In this document: in pieces, positions 35,216-43,129 of the stretch | Position numbering within the stretch: position 1 is the first letter of the stretch | How the letters are laid out: each line of letters begins with the position of its first letter | NCBI GenBank assembly: GCA_965247565.1 | Contig: CBDFHF010000001.1 | Span: 186,001-250,000 of the forward strand | Reading direction: 5' to 3' | DNA length: 64,000 nt | From: CBDFHF01 sp965247565 | Lineage (GTDB): Bacteria; Pseudomonadota; Gammaproteobacteria; Methylococcales; Methylomonadaceae | Made by a program: the position numbers and the translations under genes | The notes under the pieces: model-generated | Seen by the model: only the letters and a program-made list of their open reading frames with translations | What the model was told of the DNA's origin: nothing | The model's database searches: none

Positions 35216-35731
35216 CTAACTATTTTTAATCATGGCAATGAGCTGATCGAGTGCTTTTCCCCAGCCTTCCTGAAAACCCATTTTTTCGTGTTTGGCACGG
35301 TCTTCTTGGCACGAGTGCATCACTAACGCCTTATACCTTAAACCTTGTTCTTGCGGTTCCAGCGATATAACCCCGGTCATTGCAAAATCCGCACATTCGT
35401 GCCCAGGGGTTTCCACCGCGAGTTTAGCGGGCCGGAAATTAGGTTCAAGGGCATTAGTCCAGACCAGTTTTTCATTCGGGATGACTTCCAGATAACAACC
35501 CAGATTCGGAAACTCTTGACCTTCCGGTGAACGCATTACCGTACGAAAGATACCGCCGGGACGAAGATCAATTTCGCAATCCACTGTTTTCCAGGGCAAT
35601 GGGCAAAACCACGGTTTCAATTTTTCCGGCGTAGTCCACGCCGCCCACACCAATTCTCGTGGCACGTCAATTATGCGCTCGAACACGAGGTCCAATTCGG
35701 GATTGGGTTGATATGAATGTGAATAAACCAT
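35216..35731 (-). CDS. SRPBCC/AHSA1-domain protein
   Basis: A 171-residue START-like protein of the AHSA1 (activator of Hsp90 ATPase-like, COG3832) group. Key segments: FERIIDVPRELVWAAWTTPE, LRPGGIFRTVMRSPEG, and the C-terminal helix HEKMGFQEGWGKALDQLIAMI. It forms a hydrophobic ligand pocket; ligand unknown. A ribosome site AGGAG precedes the ATG. A decayed paralogue lies at 43130. It belongs to the run of orphan genes read as a cassette-like array. Confidence 0.88.
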   Translation of the reverse strand: MVYSHSYQPNPELDLVFERIIDVPRELVWAAWTTPEKLKPWFCPLPWKTVDCEIDLRPGGIFRTVMRSPEGQEFPNLGCYLEVIPNEKLVWTNALEPNFRPAKLAVETPGHECADFAMTGVISLEPQEQGLRYKALVMHSCQEDRAKHEKMGFQEGWGKALDQLIAMIKNS

Positions 35732-35758
35732 CTTATTTCTCCTACGTTAAAGAGTTGT

Positions 35759-35972
35759 TTAAGGTAATACTTTGTGCTCTCGCTCTACCGATTCATTGGC
35801 AATCGCAATCGCTTCAATTTCGAGCAGCACTTCCGGGGCATAAAGGGACGAGACCTCGACGATTGTGTCGGCTGGATATGGCGGCACAAAGTAGCGCTTG
35901 CTCAGTTCGACAATCTTGGCAAAGTTCGACATGTCCCTGAGAAAAATAGTCACCTTGATGTCGCTGGCCCCC
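35759..35972 (-). pseudogene. RidA-family protein, 5'-truncated
   Basis: The C-terminal half of a RidA/YjgF protein (SDIKVTIFLRDMSNFAKI, then YPADTIVEVSSLYAPEVLLEIEAIA). The conserved Arg of the active pocket is absent with the missing N-terminal half. The homology stops at 35972 exactly at a GTTAG sequence that resembles an attC core, so truncation at a cassette junction is possible. Confidence 0.7.
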
Positions 35973-36110
35973 TAACGTTACTCGGTTGGCAAACAATTGT
36001 ATTCTTGATCTCGCAAAGCCGTACAAGCATCTCCTTGTACTCTTTGTTAATTTTTACTCTTTACATCATAAGATTGGTTGATATCCATGAGCACAGTAAG
36101 CTGGGTTAAA

Positions 36111-36153
36111 TGTAGATTGCGGGTGAGGAACGAAGCCCAACATTTCAAACCAA
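36111..36153. repeat. Dispersed GTTGGGCTTCG-type repeat fragment
   Basis: Contains GAGGAACGAAGCCCAACATTT, which resembles a repeat family dispersed in many bacterial genomes (GTTGGG-TTCGTTCCTC). It lies in the spacer after the isochorismatase gene; the 35973-36200 spacer holds no other gene. Confidence 0.35.
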
Positions 36154-36200
36154 TTATTTGTTAGGTTTTACAAGCTCACTCCAGCTTACAAACTACACGC

Positions 36201-36908
36201 TTATTTCTTCGCTCCCCCGTTAGTCCAATCATCCAGCTTGGTTTCATGCCCAACTTTCTGAACATCCTGCGCCTTGTTGTAGCTTTCGATCAATGCCCTA
36301 TAGGGCGGCACGATATAGTCGACCATTGCATTGGCAAATTCCATCGCATCTTCCCGGTTCCAAGTACTCATGACTTCGGCTAAAACGGCGTAAGTATCAG
36401 TAGGCATTGCACCCGCTTGAGCCATGCGGGCAATGGTAATATCGGTCGCCATTTTCGACCAGTTGCCCGAAGCATCGATCACACAAAACACTTTGTAACC
36501 TGCTTCGACGGCACAGAGCGCTGGAAATGCCATGCACACACTCGTTAACGTACCGGCCACGATCAGCGTTTTTCGTCCGGTTTTTTCAATTGCCTCTATC
36601 CACGCTGGATTATCCCAAGCGTTAATCTGTCCGGTACGTGGTATGTAGACCGCATCGGGATTCAATTGATGAATTTCGGGAATTAACGGGCCGTTAGGTC
36701 CGTCCGGCACCGACGCGGTGGTAAAAGTCGGGATTTTTCCAAGATACGCTACTTTTGCGAGGCAACACGCATGAGCGCGTAGCGCAGGCTGGTCAATATC
36801 TCGCACCAGTTGGAATAACCCGCTTTGGTGGTCAATCAACAACATGATCGCATCGGCTGGATTAATCATCCATTTATTACTGTGCCCTTTTACTATTTGA
36901 TTACTCAT
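36201..36908 (-). CDS. Isochorismatase-family (YcaC-like) hydrolase
   Basis: A 235-residue cysteine hydrolase. The catalytic Asp is in AIMLLIDHQSGLF and the nucleophile Cys in VAGTLTSVCMAFPAL, preceding the family cis-peptide region. The layout fits YcaC-like enzymes of unknown substrate. Just upstream the spacer has GTTGGGC near 36985, an attC-like core. It is oriented like all neighbours in this region. Confidence 0.88.
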   Translation of the reverse strand: MSNQIVKGHSNKWMINPADAIMLLIDHQSGLFQLVRDIDQPALRAHACCLAKVAYLGKIPTFTTASVPDGPNGPLIPEIHQLNPDAVYIPRTGQINAWDNPAWIEAIEKTGRKTLIVAGTLTSVCMAFPALCAVEAGYKVFCVIDASGNWSKMATDITIARMAQAGAMPTDTYAVLAEVMSTWNREDAMEFANAMVDYIVPPYRALIESYNKAQDVQKVGHETKLDDWTNGGAKK

Positions 36909-37010
36909 GGCAATCTCCTACATGGTTAAACAGTTAACTATCACCAGCGTCCGACATAGAAAGCGCACAGCAATCGCTGCCGATAGCCCAACTTTCCTTA
37001 CGCCAAGTCG

Positions 37011-37397
37011 TCATGTTCGCGGTAAGCGCGCATAGCTGTGCGTCAACATCTCCCACATGTGGCCGTCCGGTTCATTCCAGTAAACATTGCCAAACTCGTT
37101 GCCGATCTGCATATCCGTGGGGCCGTGCACCGTGCTGCGATATTCGATGCCCGCCGCTTTGATGCGTCCAAGAATGGCATCAAACTCTTCCTGCCCAACA
37201 TGAAAGCAGAAGTGGTAAATGGGAAAATCTTCCTCGGTTTCAATGAAGTCAAGCGTAAACCCGTCATTGACGTAAACCGGCGAAAATGGCCCCATACCCG
37301 CTTCAGACCAAGGCACATCGAGCAGTTCTGCAAGGCGTTTTGCCGAGGCTATTTTGTGGTGCGACGGCACAATAGTGTGATCAAGCTGTATTGTCAT
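37011..37397 (-). CDS. VOC-family (glyoxalase-like) protein
   Basis: A 128-residue protein with one pair of beta-alpha-beta3 modules: HTIVPSHHKIASAKRLAELL at the start and NVYWNEPDGHMWEMLTHSY at the end. The metal-ligand pattern (His in LDHTIVP, Glu in MWEML) is present, so it could be a metal-dependent lyase, isomerase or dioxygenase. Substrate unknown. Confidence 0.83.
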   Translation of the reverse strand: MTIQLDHTIVPSHHKIASAKRLAELLDVPWSEAGMGPFSPVYVNDGFTLDFIETEEDFPIYHFCFHVGQEEFDAILGRIKAAGIEYRSTVHGPTDMQIGNEFGNVYWNEPDGHMWEMLTHSYARLPRT

Positions 37398-37430
37398 GGC
37401 ATGCTCCTGAGATCTCTTGATATAAATGGC

Positions 37431-37784
37431 TTATACTTCAACCAGCATTTCAAAACCGCCGTATATCATGCGTTTGCCGTCAAAAGGCATGGGATTCTGC
37501 TCGGGATTGCAACGTGAATCAGCCATGACCTTTGCCATGCCCTGATCGCGGACTTCCTTAGATGGCCAAAGTATCCAGGAAAAAACCACCGTTTCATCCG
37601 GTTTGCACTGGACGGCCATGGGAAAGGACGTGATTTTGCCTGCAGGCACGTCATTACCCCAACACTCCACTAATTTTAGTGCGCCGTATTCTTTGAACAC
37701 AGCAGCCGCATCCTCGGCATGTTTTTTATAGATGTCTTTATTAATTGCGGGTACTGCAAGAACAAATCCGTCAACATAAGTCAT
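37431..37784 (-). CDS. DUF1428-family protein
   Basis: A 117-residue protein of the DUF1428 (YbaA-like) family, a ferredoxin-like alpha/beta barrel. Marks are the start MTYVDGFVLAVPAINKDIY, the central LVECWGNDVPAGKITSFP, and the end MPFDGKRMIYGGFEML. Function unknown. The first ~24 codons and the leader are partly duplicated at 39165-39320. Confidence 0.87.
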   Translation of the reverse strand: MTYVDGFVLAVPAINKDIYKKHAEDAAAVFKEYGALKLVECWGNDVPAGKITSFPMAVQCKPDETVVFSWILWPSKEVRDQGMAKVMADSRCNPEQNPMPFDGKRMIYGGFEMLVEV

Positions 37785-37854
37785 GACCGTTCTCCTTAAA
37801 TTAGAGTTATTGTTTCGATTAAATTACCGACTAGGGTTTTGGCTAAATCGCTAA

Positions 37855-38115
37855 TTATGTTTGGGAATTTATCCATTTTTTCAAATGGATATCATCCATC
37901 ACAGAGCGCACCCCTTCTGTCTGTCTTGTTAAGGCCTCGTCTTGATTAATTTCAGCGGTTGAATTGGCGAGTCTGCTTAATTGCAAGGTACGTCTGTAAG
38001 TTTCAACATCGATACGCAAGCCACTATCTATTCGATAAACCATAAGTTTGGCTTCAACCTTGGTGGTGATTTCAGTATCGTCGCTGGATTGGCCAGTACT
38101 TTTTTTGGTTTTCAT
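37855..38115 (-). CDS. BON-domain-like small protein
   Basis: An 86-residue protein without a signal peptide. The pattern DDTEITTKVEAKLMVYRI, RTLQLSRLANSTAEINQDEA and TEGVRSVMDDIHLK follows the BON domain (D-x2-I-T-x2-V ... V-x-L-x-G ... A-x-x-V-x-G-V-x2-V-x-N-x-L). The key Gly after L is replaced. Its start overlaps the end of the membrane-protein gene by four bases, so the two are coupled. Confidence 0.65.
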   Translation of the reverse strand: MKTKKSTGQSSDDTEITTKVEAKLMVYRIDSGLRIDVETYRRTLQLSRLANSTAEINQDEALTRQTEGVRSVMDDIHLKKWINSQT

Positions 38116-38384
38116 GGTAATTCCCTTTTAATTTCAGATAGAAATTGATGAGGGCTGAGTATATATTCCCGGAATCCGTTGGATTCCAGGAAGACTGCTA
38201 TAAAAGCGACCAAGGGAAACGCCAAAAAGAGAAACATCGGCATGAGCGGTTCTTCCGGTGGCCTAGCGAAGCTTTCATTGATCCCGATGAAAAATTCGAT
38301 TACGAACCAAGCAGTAAACAAAACGGTGATAATTTGTTTTAAGTACCTATGTTGGCTAATAGATTTGAATTGAGAAGAAATCAC
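38112..38384 (-). CDS. Small two-helix membrane protein
   Basis: A 90-residue protein with two hydrophobic segments (IITVLFTAWFVIEFFIGI and MPMFLFLAFPLVAFIAVFL). No family recognised. It overlaps and precedes the BON-like gene. A terminator for the upstream gene lies at 38484-38514. Confidence 0.6.
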   Translation of the reverse strand: MISSQFKSISQHRYLKQIITVLFTAWFVIEFFIGINESFARPPEEPLMPMFLFLAFPLVAFIAVFLESNGFREYILSPHQFLSEIKRELP

Positions 38385-38483
38385 GGTTTACCTCTATTTG
38401 GTTATCATCGACGTTAGTTTACAAGCGATACGCCCAGTATTTAGATAGAGAGAATGCCCCACTTAGTTAAAACGTTCAGAAAA

Positions 38484-38514
38484 AGCCGGATTCGAGGCTA
38501 TACCAAATCCGGCT
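38484..38514 (-). terminator. Rho-independent terminator after DUF1579 gene
   Basis: On the minus strand, stem AGCCGGATT / AATCCGGCT with a 13-base loop followed by TTTT. It lies 15 bases after the stop codon of the DUF1579 gene. Confidence 0.8.
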
Positions 38515-38528
38515 CTACCCCCACGCTA

Positions 38529-39125
38529 CTACTTTCGCGTGTAGGTCATCTCCATCATCTTCCATTCCTTGCCGCCATGATGCGCGCCGTACATGTCAAA
38601 TTTCTGGTTGTTGTTATCTACAATTGTCCAGATAGCGCGATGCGTCATATAACCGCCACCCGGTTCAGGATGTTTGCCCCTTAATGTAATAGTTTTACCG
38701 TCAACGCTAACCGTGCCTTCCATCATGAAGATGCCGGTACCCATGGAAGACATCCAGGTCGTCACATAACGCTTGAGCAGGTTGTCATAGCCGGCAATGC
38801 TGATCCCGGTATAAGGTTTTCCCATCATTTGGCCGGTAAAGTCCTGTTGCAAAAAGCGTCCATCCAGTAACGACACTATCTCCGTACTGCCAGTGGATTC
38901 TACAGGTGGCTTGTTGTGTTCCATCCATTCCTTGGTTTGGGTCGTCCAGCTTCCCGCAAGATTAGTTAATTTTTTATGCTGTTCACCAGGGGTAGCAAGC
39001 GTGTTATAGAGTTCCGTCATCGCCTGATGATCCATCGACTTACCGGACTTTTTATCTTTTGCGATGGACACAGATGTTGCCAACACAATACTGATTACAA
39101 ATAAAATGGGATAGTTGTTACGCAT
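38529..39125 (-). CDS. DUF1579-family secreted protein
   Basis: A 198-residue protein with a signal peptide (NYPILFVISIVLATSVSIA). The mature part shows the DUF1579 pattern: a lipocalin-like barrel with LTNLAGSWTTQTKEW, FLQQDFTGQMMGKPYTGISI and LKRYVTTWMSSMGTGIFMMEG. Function unknown. It has its own terminator. Confidence 0.83.
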   Translation of the reverse strand: MRNNYPILFVISIVLATSVSIAKDKKSGKSMDHQAMTELYNTLATPGEQHKKLTNLAGSWTTQTKEWMEHNKPPVESTGSTEIVSLLDGRFLQQDFTGQMMGKPYTGISIAGYDNLLKRYVTTWMSSMGTGIFMMEGTVSVDGKTITLRGKHPEPGGGYMTHRAIWTIVDNNNQKFDMYGAHHGGKEWKMMEMTYTRK

Positions 39126-39164
39126 GGTTTTCTCCTTTTGGATTTGCTATACAGGCATGATCAG

Positions 39165-39258
39165 GCCATTTTAAGAGTGCCGTATTCCCGGCATGTTTTT
39201 TATAGATGAGTCCATTTTTTGTGGGTACTGCAACCTCAAATCCGTCAACATAAGTCAT
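39165..39258 (-). pseudogene. DUF1428 gene fragment (duplicate start)
   Basis: The first 20-odd codons (MTYVDGFEVAVP, KKHA) plus the upstream leader copy the DUF1428 gene start at 37715-37850. They are followed, after an apparent deletion, by EYGTLK, also from DUF1428. The frame then ends. A partial duplication left behind in the array. Confidence 0.65.
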
Positions 39259-39378
39259 GATCGTTCTCCTAAAATTAAGTTATTGTTTCGATTGAATTAT
39301 CGGCTTAGCTTTAATTGCTATCACGAGAGCTCACTGATTGTCGCGCTGTTGACTGGAGCCCTTTTTACCAGCCAGTGG

Positions 39379-39762
39379 CTATGCTTTACGCTTCTTGGGT
39401 ACCAAAATCCACAGCACAATGGCGATTAGAAATAGCGCTGGCACATCACCGAGCAGATTTGCTCGTTCGTTTTCGTCCGCAATAGCCCGAACAAGCATAA
39501 TTCCGCCATGCACAAGACTTGACCAGATGGCGAACCATATTAGGCTCAGATGTTCCTTTGGATTTCTTGCAGCAAGGATGAGAAATACATCCAAAGTTGC
39601 ATACATACCTATAATCATCTGTTCATATTCCGGCTGACGAGGCTCCCAGCCCCAACCCGATGGCCAAATCCACATCATCATGGGAAAAATACCAATGATG
39701 AAAATGATTCCGAAAATCCAAAGAGAGACGCTGAGGTATTTGAGTTTTTGATCTTGTGTCAT
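39379..39762 (-). CDS. Four-helix membrane protein (DUF6632-like)
   Basis: A 127-residue membrane protein with four hydrophobic segments, starting with LWIFGIIFIIGIFPMMMWIW, through GMYATLDVFLILAARNPKEH and FAIWSSLVHGGIMLVRAI, to LFLIAIVLWILVP. The PKEHLSLIWF and HGGIM motifs fit proteins labelled DUF6632; I am moderately sure. Function unknown. Confidence 0.65.
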   Translation of the reverse strand: MTQDQKLKYLSVSLWIFGIIFIIGIFPMMMWIWPSGWGWEPRQPEYEQMIIGMYATLDVFLILAARNPKEHLSLIWFAIWSSLVHGGIMLVRAIADENERANLLGDVPALFLIAIVLWILVPKKRKA

Positions 39763-39810
39763 GTTAATCTCCTGATGTCTGTGCTCGAGTTATGGCCGCT
39801 AAAGCTGGAA

Positions 39811-40251
39811 TCAAGCCGTATCGCGAAGTAGCATCGGCTTGAATGAATTGCCAGGCGGCACTCTGACACCGCGCTGGATAATCTGGATAAGATTTCCACA
39901 TGTATCATCAAATACAGCCGTAATCACTTCGCCCATGGGCGTTGGGTCTTGGGCGAATTCGACACCTAGCGATTTGAGTTGAATGAATTCCAGGTCGATG
40001 TTGTCTACCTCGAACGAAGTGAAGGGAATTCCATCTTGTTTTAGTGCCTGTTTGAAAGACGTGGCTGCTCGGTGCGTACTTGGTTCTAGCAGGAGTTCAA
40101 CATCATTGGGTTGATCAGGTGTTACAACCGTAAGCCAGCGATACTCACCTACAGGCACATCGGTTTTCTTCTCAAAGCCGAGTTTAGTAGTGTAGAAATC
40201 AAGCGCTTTAGTTTGGTCATCTACAAAGACACTTGTTAGGTAAATTCTCAT
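39811..40251 (-). CDS. VOC-family protein
   Basis: A 146-residue glyoxalase-like protein. Start chosen at 40251 (MRIYLTSVFVDDQTKALDFY) with a GGGAG ribosome site; the longer frame would start inside the attC-like site. Later blocks are FTSFEVDNIDLEFIQLKSLG and ITAVFDDTCGNLIQIIQ. It follows the attC-like site at 40284 directly, as a gene cassette would. Confidence 0.83.
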   Translation of the reverse strand: MRIYLTSVFVDDQTKALDFYTTKLGFEKKTDVPVGEYRWLTVVTPDQPNDVELLLEPSTHRAATSFKQALKQDGIPFTSFEVDNIDLEFIQLKSLGVEFAQDPTPMGEVITAVFDDTCGNLIQIIQRGVRVPPGNSFKPMLLRDTA

Positions 40252-40283
40252 ATTTGACTCCCACAGTTCGGTTGGTATTGTGC

Positions 40284-40364
40284 TGCCCAACGTTTGATTT
40301 CACCCGATCTCGGGAACGGGGTATGGCCCAGCTATGGCGAGCCAGTTGCAACGAAGGGTCAGGT
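40284..40364 (-). other. attC-like recombination site (81 bp)
   Basis: On the minus strand it runs from ACCTGAC (consensus RYYYAAC with one change) to GTTGGGC (GTTRRRY), with the outer arms able to pair and an internal imperfect stem. The right arm TGAAATCAAACGTTGGGC is very like integron attC right halves. It lies between the SnoaL-like and VOC genes. Confidence 0.5.
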
Positions 40365-40801
40365 CGCCGCAGCTTAGATGCCGTGACACCTTTAGCGGGG
40401 ACCGAATGATGTCCATGAAAAGCGGTCCAGCGGCTATCAATCTTGCGTAAACCTACAGTAAGGCGAAAGTCGAGTTTGCGAAGCTCCCCACATACGCCCA
40501 TTTCCGAACATTGCCTCAAGGCGGTAACAAATGCAGCGTCAGATCCAGTAACGATTTCCATGTGTTTGAATGTCGAAGCCAACAGGTTCGGGTTGTACAG
40601 AATAAAAAAGGTTCCATGTCTCTCGATATGCAGTGATTCCCCGTGACTCCAATGGGGCGGGACATCGAACATCAATATGTCATCGAAGTGGTGAGCAAGG
40701 ATGCCGTTCCAGTTTTTGGCACGAACAGCCACCCTTGCACAGTTTTCGATGAGCTTTCGGATTGTAGCCGCGTCAACAGCTGAAGATGTGCCGTCAGTCA
40801 T
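40365..40801 (-). pseudogene. SnoaL-like protein with compensating frameshifts
   Basis: NTF2-like/SnoaL protein (ALARVRAKNW-type helix, HHFDDILMFDVPP, LDFRLTVGLRKIDSRWTAFHGHHSVPA). Between DVPP and MEIVTGSDAAFV the reading frame gives unfamiliar residues. The next frame gives the family sequence (ESRGITAYRETWNLFYSVQ). This implies a one-base loss near 40663 and a one-base gain near 40568. The frame also lacks its natural stop and would run into the attC-like site and beyond to 40217. A strong ribosome site (CAGGAGG) precedes the ATG. Confidence 0.65.
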
Positions 40802-40847
40802 AATTGCCTCCTGTTCGGTATGGTCAAGTCTTGAAGAACCACTCGCA

Positions 40848-40899
40848 GCCTAGCTAAGATACGGCTGAAAGCAACCGTTCCACTTGAATAATGTTAAGC
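40848..40899 (-). other. attC-like site with eroded right arm (52 bp)
   Basis: On the minus strand it begins GCTTAACATTATTCAAG and ends TTAGCTAGGC. It parallels the site at 42034 (GCTCAACATTACGCTCAAG ... TTAGCTTTACGTTGGGC), but about seven bases of the final core are deleted. It lies between a VOC gene and the SnoaL-like gene. Confidence 0.45.
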
Positions 40900-40925
40900 A
40901 TGGTCATTTGCAAAAAGTTTAACGC

Positions 40926-41333
40926 TTATTGCATGGAGTGTAGACCGATCATATTGCCTTCAGTATCGTGTACCAGTGCAATAAACCCATGTTCGCCGAT
41001 AGACATTTTTTCATTGCAAATACGACCGCCATTTTTGACGGCACGGGCAGCTGATACCGCACAGTCTTCACAACCAAAATAAACCAAGGTGCCGCCGGTG
41101 CCAGGATTATAGCCATCCATTTTAACCAGCATTCCATTCGCGCCAGGCGTGGTCATGGCATGATCTTTATCCATCGGGAAGCTCCACATTTCCATATTCG
41201 CTTCCTTACACATTTCCTCGGTCGGAGCAGGCAATATTTCCAGCTTAACTTCAAGTGTGGCCTCGTAGAACACTTTGGCGCGCACCATGTTTTCTACATA
41301 AATCTCAAACCAGACAACGGGATTGCTTTTCAT
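40926..41333 (-). CDS. VOC-family protein
   Basis: A 135-residue glyoxalase-like protein starting at 41333 (MKSNPVVWFEIYVENMVRAK), with a GAGGAG ribosome site. It is of the single-module-pair type found in COG3324 (EIYVENMxRAKxFYxxxL; GTLVYFGCEDC; GFIALVHDTEGNMIGLHS). The ending is typical. Substrate unknown. Confidence 0.86.
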   Translation of the reverse strand: MKSNPVVWFEIYVENMVRAKVFYEATLEVKLEILPAPTEEMCKEANMEMWSFPMDKDHAMTTPGANGMLVKMDGYNPGTGGTLVYFGCEDCAVSAARAVKNGGRICNEKMSIGEHGFIALVHDTEGNMIGLHSMQ

Positions 41334-41386
41334 GATATTTCTCCTCAAGTTTAATTATTTTCATAAAGGTATTTCTGTTTGTGTCG

Positions 41387-41971
41387 CTATTTATTGGGTA
41401 CGCTGTAGTTCATACTGACCTCACCTGACTTTAATGGCTTAGATTCAAGTAGCGTTAGTGCATGCCGTTCCTTGACGTCCTTGAACAGTGCCTTCCCGCC
41501 GCCTAGGACAAGTGGATACATAACTAACCTAAGTTCATCAAGCAAACCCAAATTCATCAGCAATGAAACCAACGTAGCACCGCCAACCGTGTATATATCT
41601 TTGCCAGACTGCTGTTTTAAATTTCGAATTTCTTCGACATCGCGAACTATGCGTGAGTTTTTCCAGTCAACTTTTTCCAGTGTCTTGGACAGGACAAGGT
41701 GAGGCGTTTTATTGGCAAATTGGGCGAATTCGATCTCGTGTTTAGTCGCGACCTTTCCCGAAAAAGCCAAAATACCTTCGGGGTCTGCCAAGATGGCACA
41801 CCAGTATTGTTCGTAACCTGGATACATTCCGCGGCCCAAAATACAGGTGTCAATCTGGGAGAACAGGTTATCATATGGATCATCCCAGGTTTCCACCCAA
41901 TCTAGCTCGCCATTCGGTCCCTCGATAAAGCCATCCAGCGTCACTTGCATGGCAGAGATGATTTTTCTCAT
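41387..41971 (-). CDS. Dihydrofolate reductase-like (RibD C-terminal) protein
   Basis: A 194-residue protein starting at 41971 (MRKIISAMQVTLDGFIEGPN) with GAGGAG upstream. RibD_C-type fold with LGRGMYPGYEQYW, HLVLSKTLEKVDWKNSRIV, GKDIYTVGGATLVSLLMN and YPLVLGGGKALFKDV. It is probably an NADPH-dependent reductase; substrate unknown. The gene sits just after the attC-like site at 42034. Confidence 0.88.
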   Translation of the reverse strand: MRKIISAMQVTLDGFIEGPNGELDWVETWDDPYDNLFSQIDTCILGRGMYPGYEQYWCAILADPEGILAFSGKVATKHEIEFAQFANKTPHLVLSKTLEKVDWKNSRIVRDVEEIRNLKQQSGKDIYTVGGATLVSLLMNLGLLDELRLVMYPLVLGGGKALFKDVKERHALTLLESKPLKSGEVSMNYSVPNK

Positions 41972-42033
41972 GTCAGTTCTCCTCAATTGGAGGCTACTGA
42001 AAGGATCAGTAGCGACCCAAATTAGATATTGCT

Positions 42034-42098
42034 GCCCAACGTAAAGCTAATGGACACGGGTACGATAACGACCGTCCCGCTTGAGCGTAATGTTGAGC
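42034..42098 (-). other. attC-like recombination site (65 bp)
   Basis: On the minus strand: GCTCAAC (RYYYAAC) at the start, GTTGGGC (GTTRRRY) at the end, six of seven core bases complementary. Inner arms AAGCGGGACGGT and ACCCGTGTCCATTAGCTT form an imperfect stem with extrahelical bases around a short loop, the hallmark of integron attC sites. It lies 10 bases after the stop of the upstream PhnB-like gene. Confidence 0.6.
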
Positions 42099-42108
42099 CG
42101 CCCACATC

Positions 42109-42594
42109 TCAGCCGCGGCGCGATCCCTCGATTGCTGCGATGTCGATTTTTCTCATCTGCATCATCACATCGAACGCCCGTTTGGCGACGGCGGGATCGG
42201 TGTCAGTGATCGCTTTCGTCAGGGCAATCGGCGTAATCTGCCAAGACAAGCCCCATTTGTCCTTGCACCAGCCGCAGTCGCTTTCCTGACCGCCATTGCC
42301 TACTATCGCGTTCCAATAGCGATCCGTTTCGGCTTGGTCAGCGGTTGCTACCTGAAAGGAGAACGCTTCGTTGTGTTTGAACGCAGGTCCGCCATTGAGT
42401 CCGAGGCAGGGAATTCCCATCACGGTAAACTCGACCGTCAATACATCCCCTTTCTTGCCTGACGGGTAGTCTCCCGGCGCGATAAGTACCGCACCAACAG
42501 ATGAATCGGGAAAAGTCTTGGCGTAAAATCGCGCCGCATCCTCAGCGTCGCGGTCGTACCAAAGGCAAATCGTGTTCTTTGCTGGTGTCGTCAT
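42109..42594 (-). CDS. PhnB-like VOC protein
   Basis: A 161-residue protein of the PhnB/3-demethylubiquinone methyltransferase-like VOC group. Marks: NTICLWYDRDAEDAARFYAK, FTVMGIPCLGLNGGPAFK, DCGWCKDKWGLSWQITP and the C-terminal AKRAFDVMMQMRKIDIAAIE. The name PhnB is historical; function unknown. The attC-like site follows its stop at once. Confidence 0.88.
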   Translation of the reverse strand: MTTPAKNTICLWYDRDAEDAARFYAKTFPDSSVGAVLIAPGDYPSGKKGDVLTVEFTVMGIPCLGLNGGPAFKHNEAFSFQVATADQAETDRYWNAIVGNGGQESDCGWCKDKWGLSWQITPIALTKAITDTDPAVAKRAFDVMMQMRKIDIAAIEGSRRG

Positions 42595-42679
42595 GTCATT
42601 TCTCCTCTAAAATCGAAATTTCCGCCATTCCGGCTTGGCCATATTGTGCTTCGCATTGGCGGCCTAACGTTAAATAGGC

Positions 42680-43084
42680 TTACTTCACGGCTTCAGGCTC
42701 CATATAAACCAACTCCCAAATATGCCCGTCCAGGTCTTGATACCCGTGCGCATACATAAAGCCGTGGTCTTGGGGTTCGTTATAGGTTGCTCCACCAGCA
42801 GAAACGGCTATACGCACCATCTCATCAACATCTGCACGGCTTTCGCAAGATAAGCACACCAGTACTTCGGTATTTTTGGTCGCGTCGCATATCGCTTTGG
42901 GAGTAAAAGTCTTGAACTTGGCCTCGGTCAACAACATGACGAAAATGGTATCGCTTACTATAATGCAGGTAGCGGTTTCGTCAGTAAACTGGGCGTTAAA
43001 TTTATAGCCAAGTTGAGTAAAGAAGTCGATAGATTTGCTAAGATTCTTTACGGGTAGATTTACAAAGATTTGTGTGGACATCAA
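42680..43084 (-). CDS. VOC-family protein
   Basis: A 134-residue glyoxalase-like protein (MSTQIFVNLPVKNLSKSIDF, then GYQDLDGHIWELVYMEP at the end). It resembles bleomycin-resistance-like lactoylglutathione lyase homologues. Just downstream, the spacer has ATTTAACGTTAGGC at about 42662-42675, containing attC-like cores without a full stem. Confidence 0.86.
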   Translation of the reverse strand: MMSTQIFVNLPVKNLSKSIDFFTQLGYKFNAQFTDETATCIIVSDTIFVMLLTEAKFKTFTPKAICDATKNTEVLVCLSCESRADVDEMVRIAVSAGGATYNEPQDHGFMYAHGYQDLDGHIWELVYMEPEAVK

Positions 43085-43129
43085 GCTCTCCGTTTATTGC
43101 TATGTAGCGGGTTGTTTTACATTCTTTTA

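Noticed and set aside
36111..36153. GTTGGGC in this repeat as an attC core
   Set aside because: It is part of a common dispersed repeat (GTTGGGCTTCG...) and has no partner core at attC distance.
40217..40364. C-terminal 49 residues of the SnoaL-like reading frame as real protein
   Set aside because: They are read from the attC-like site and the next gene's leader because the natural stop was lost.
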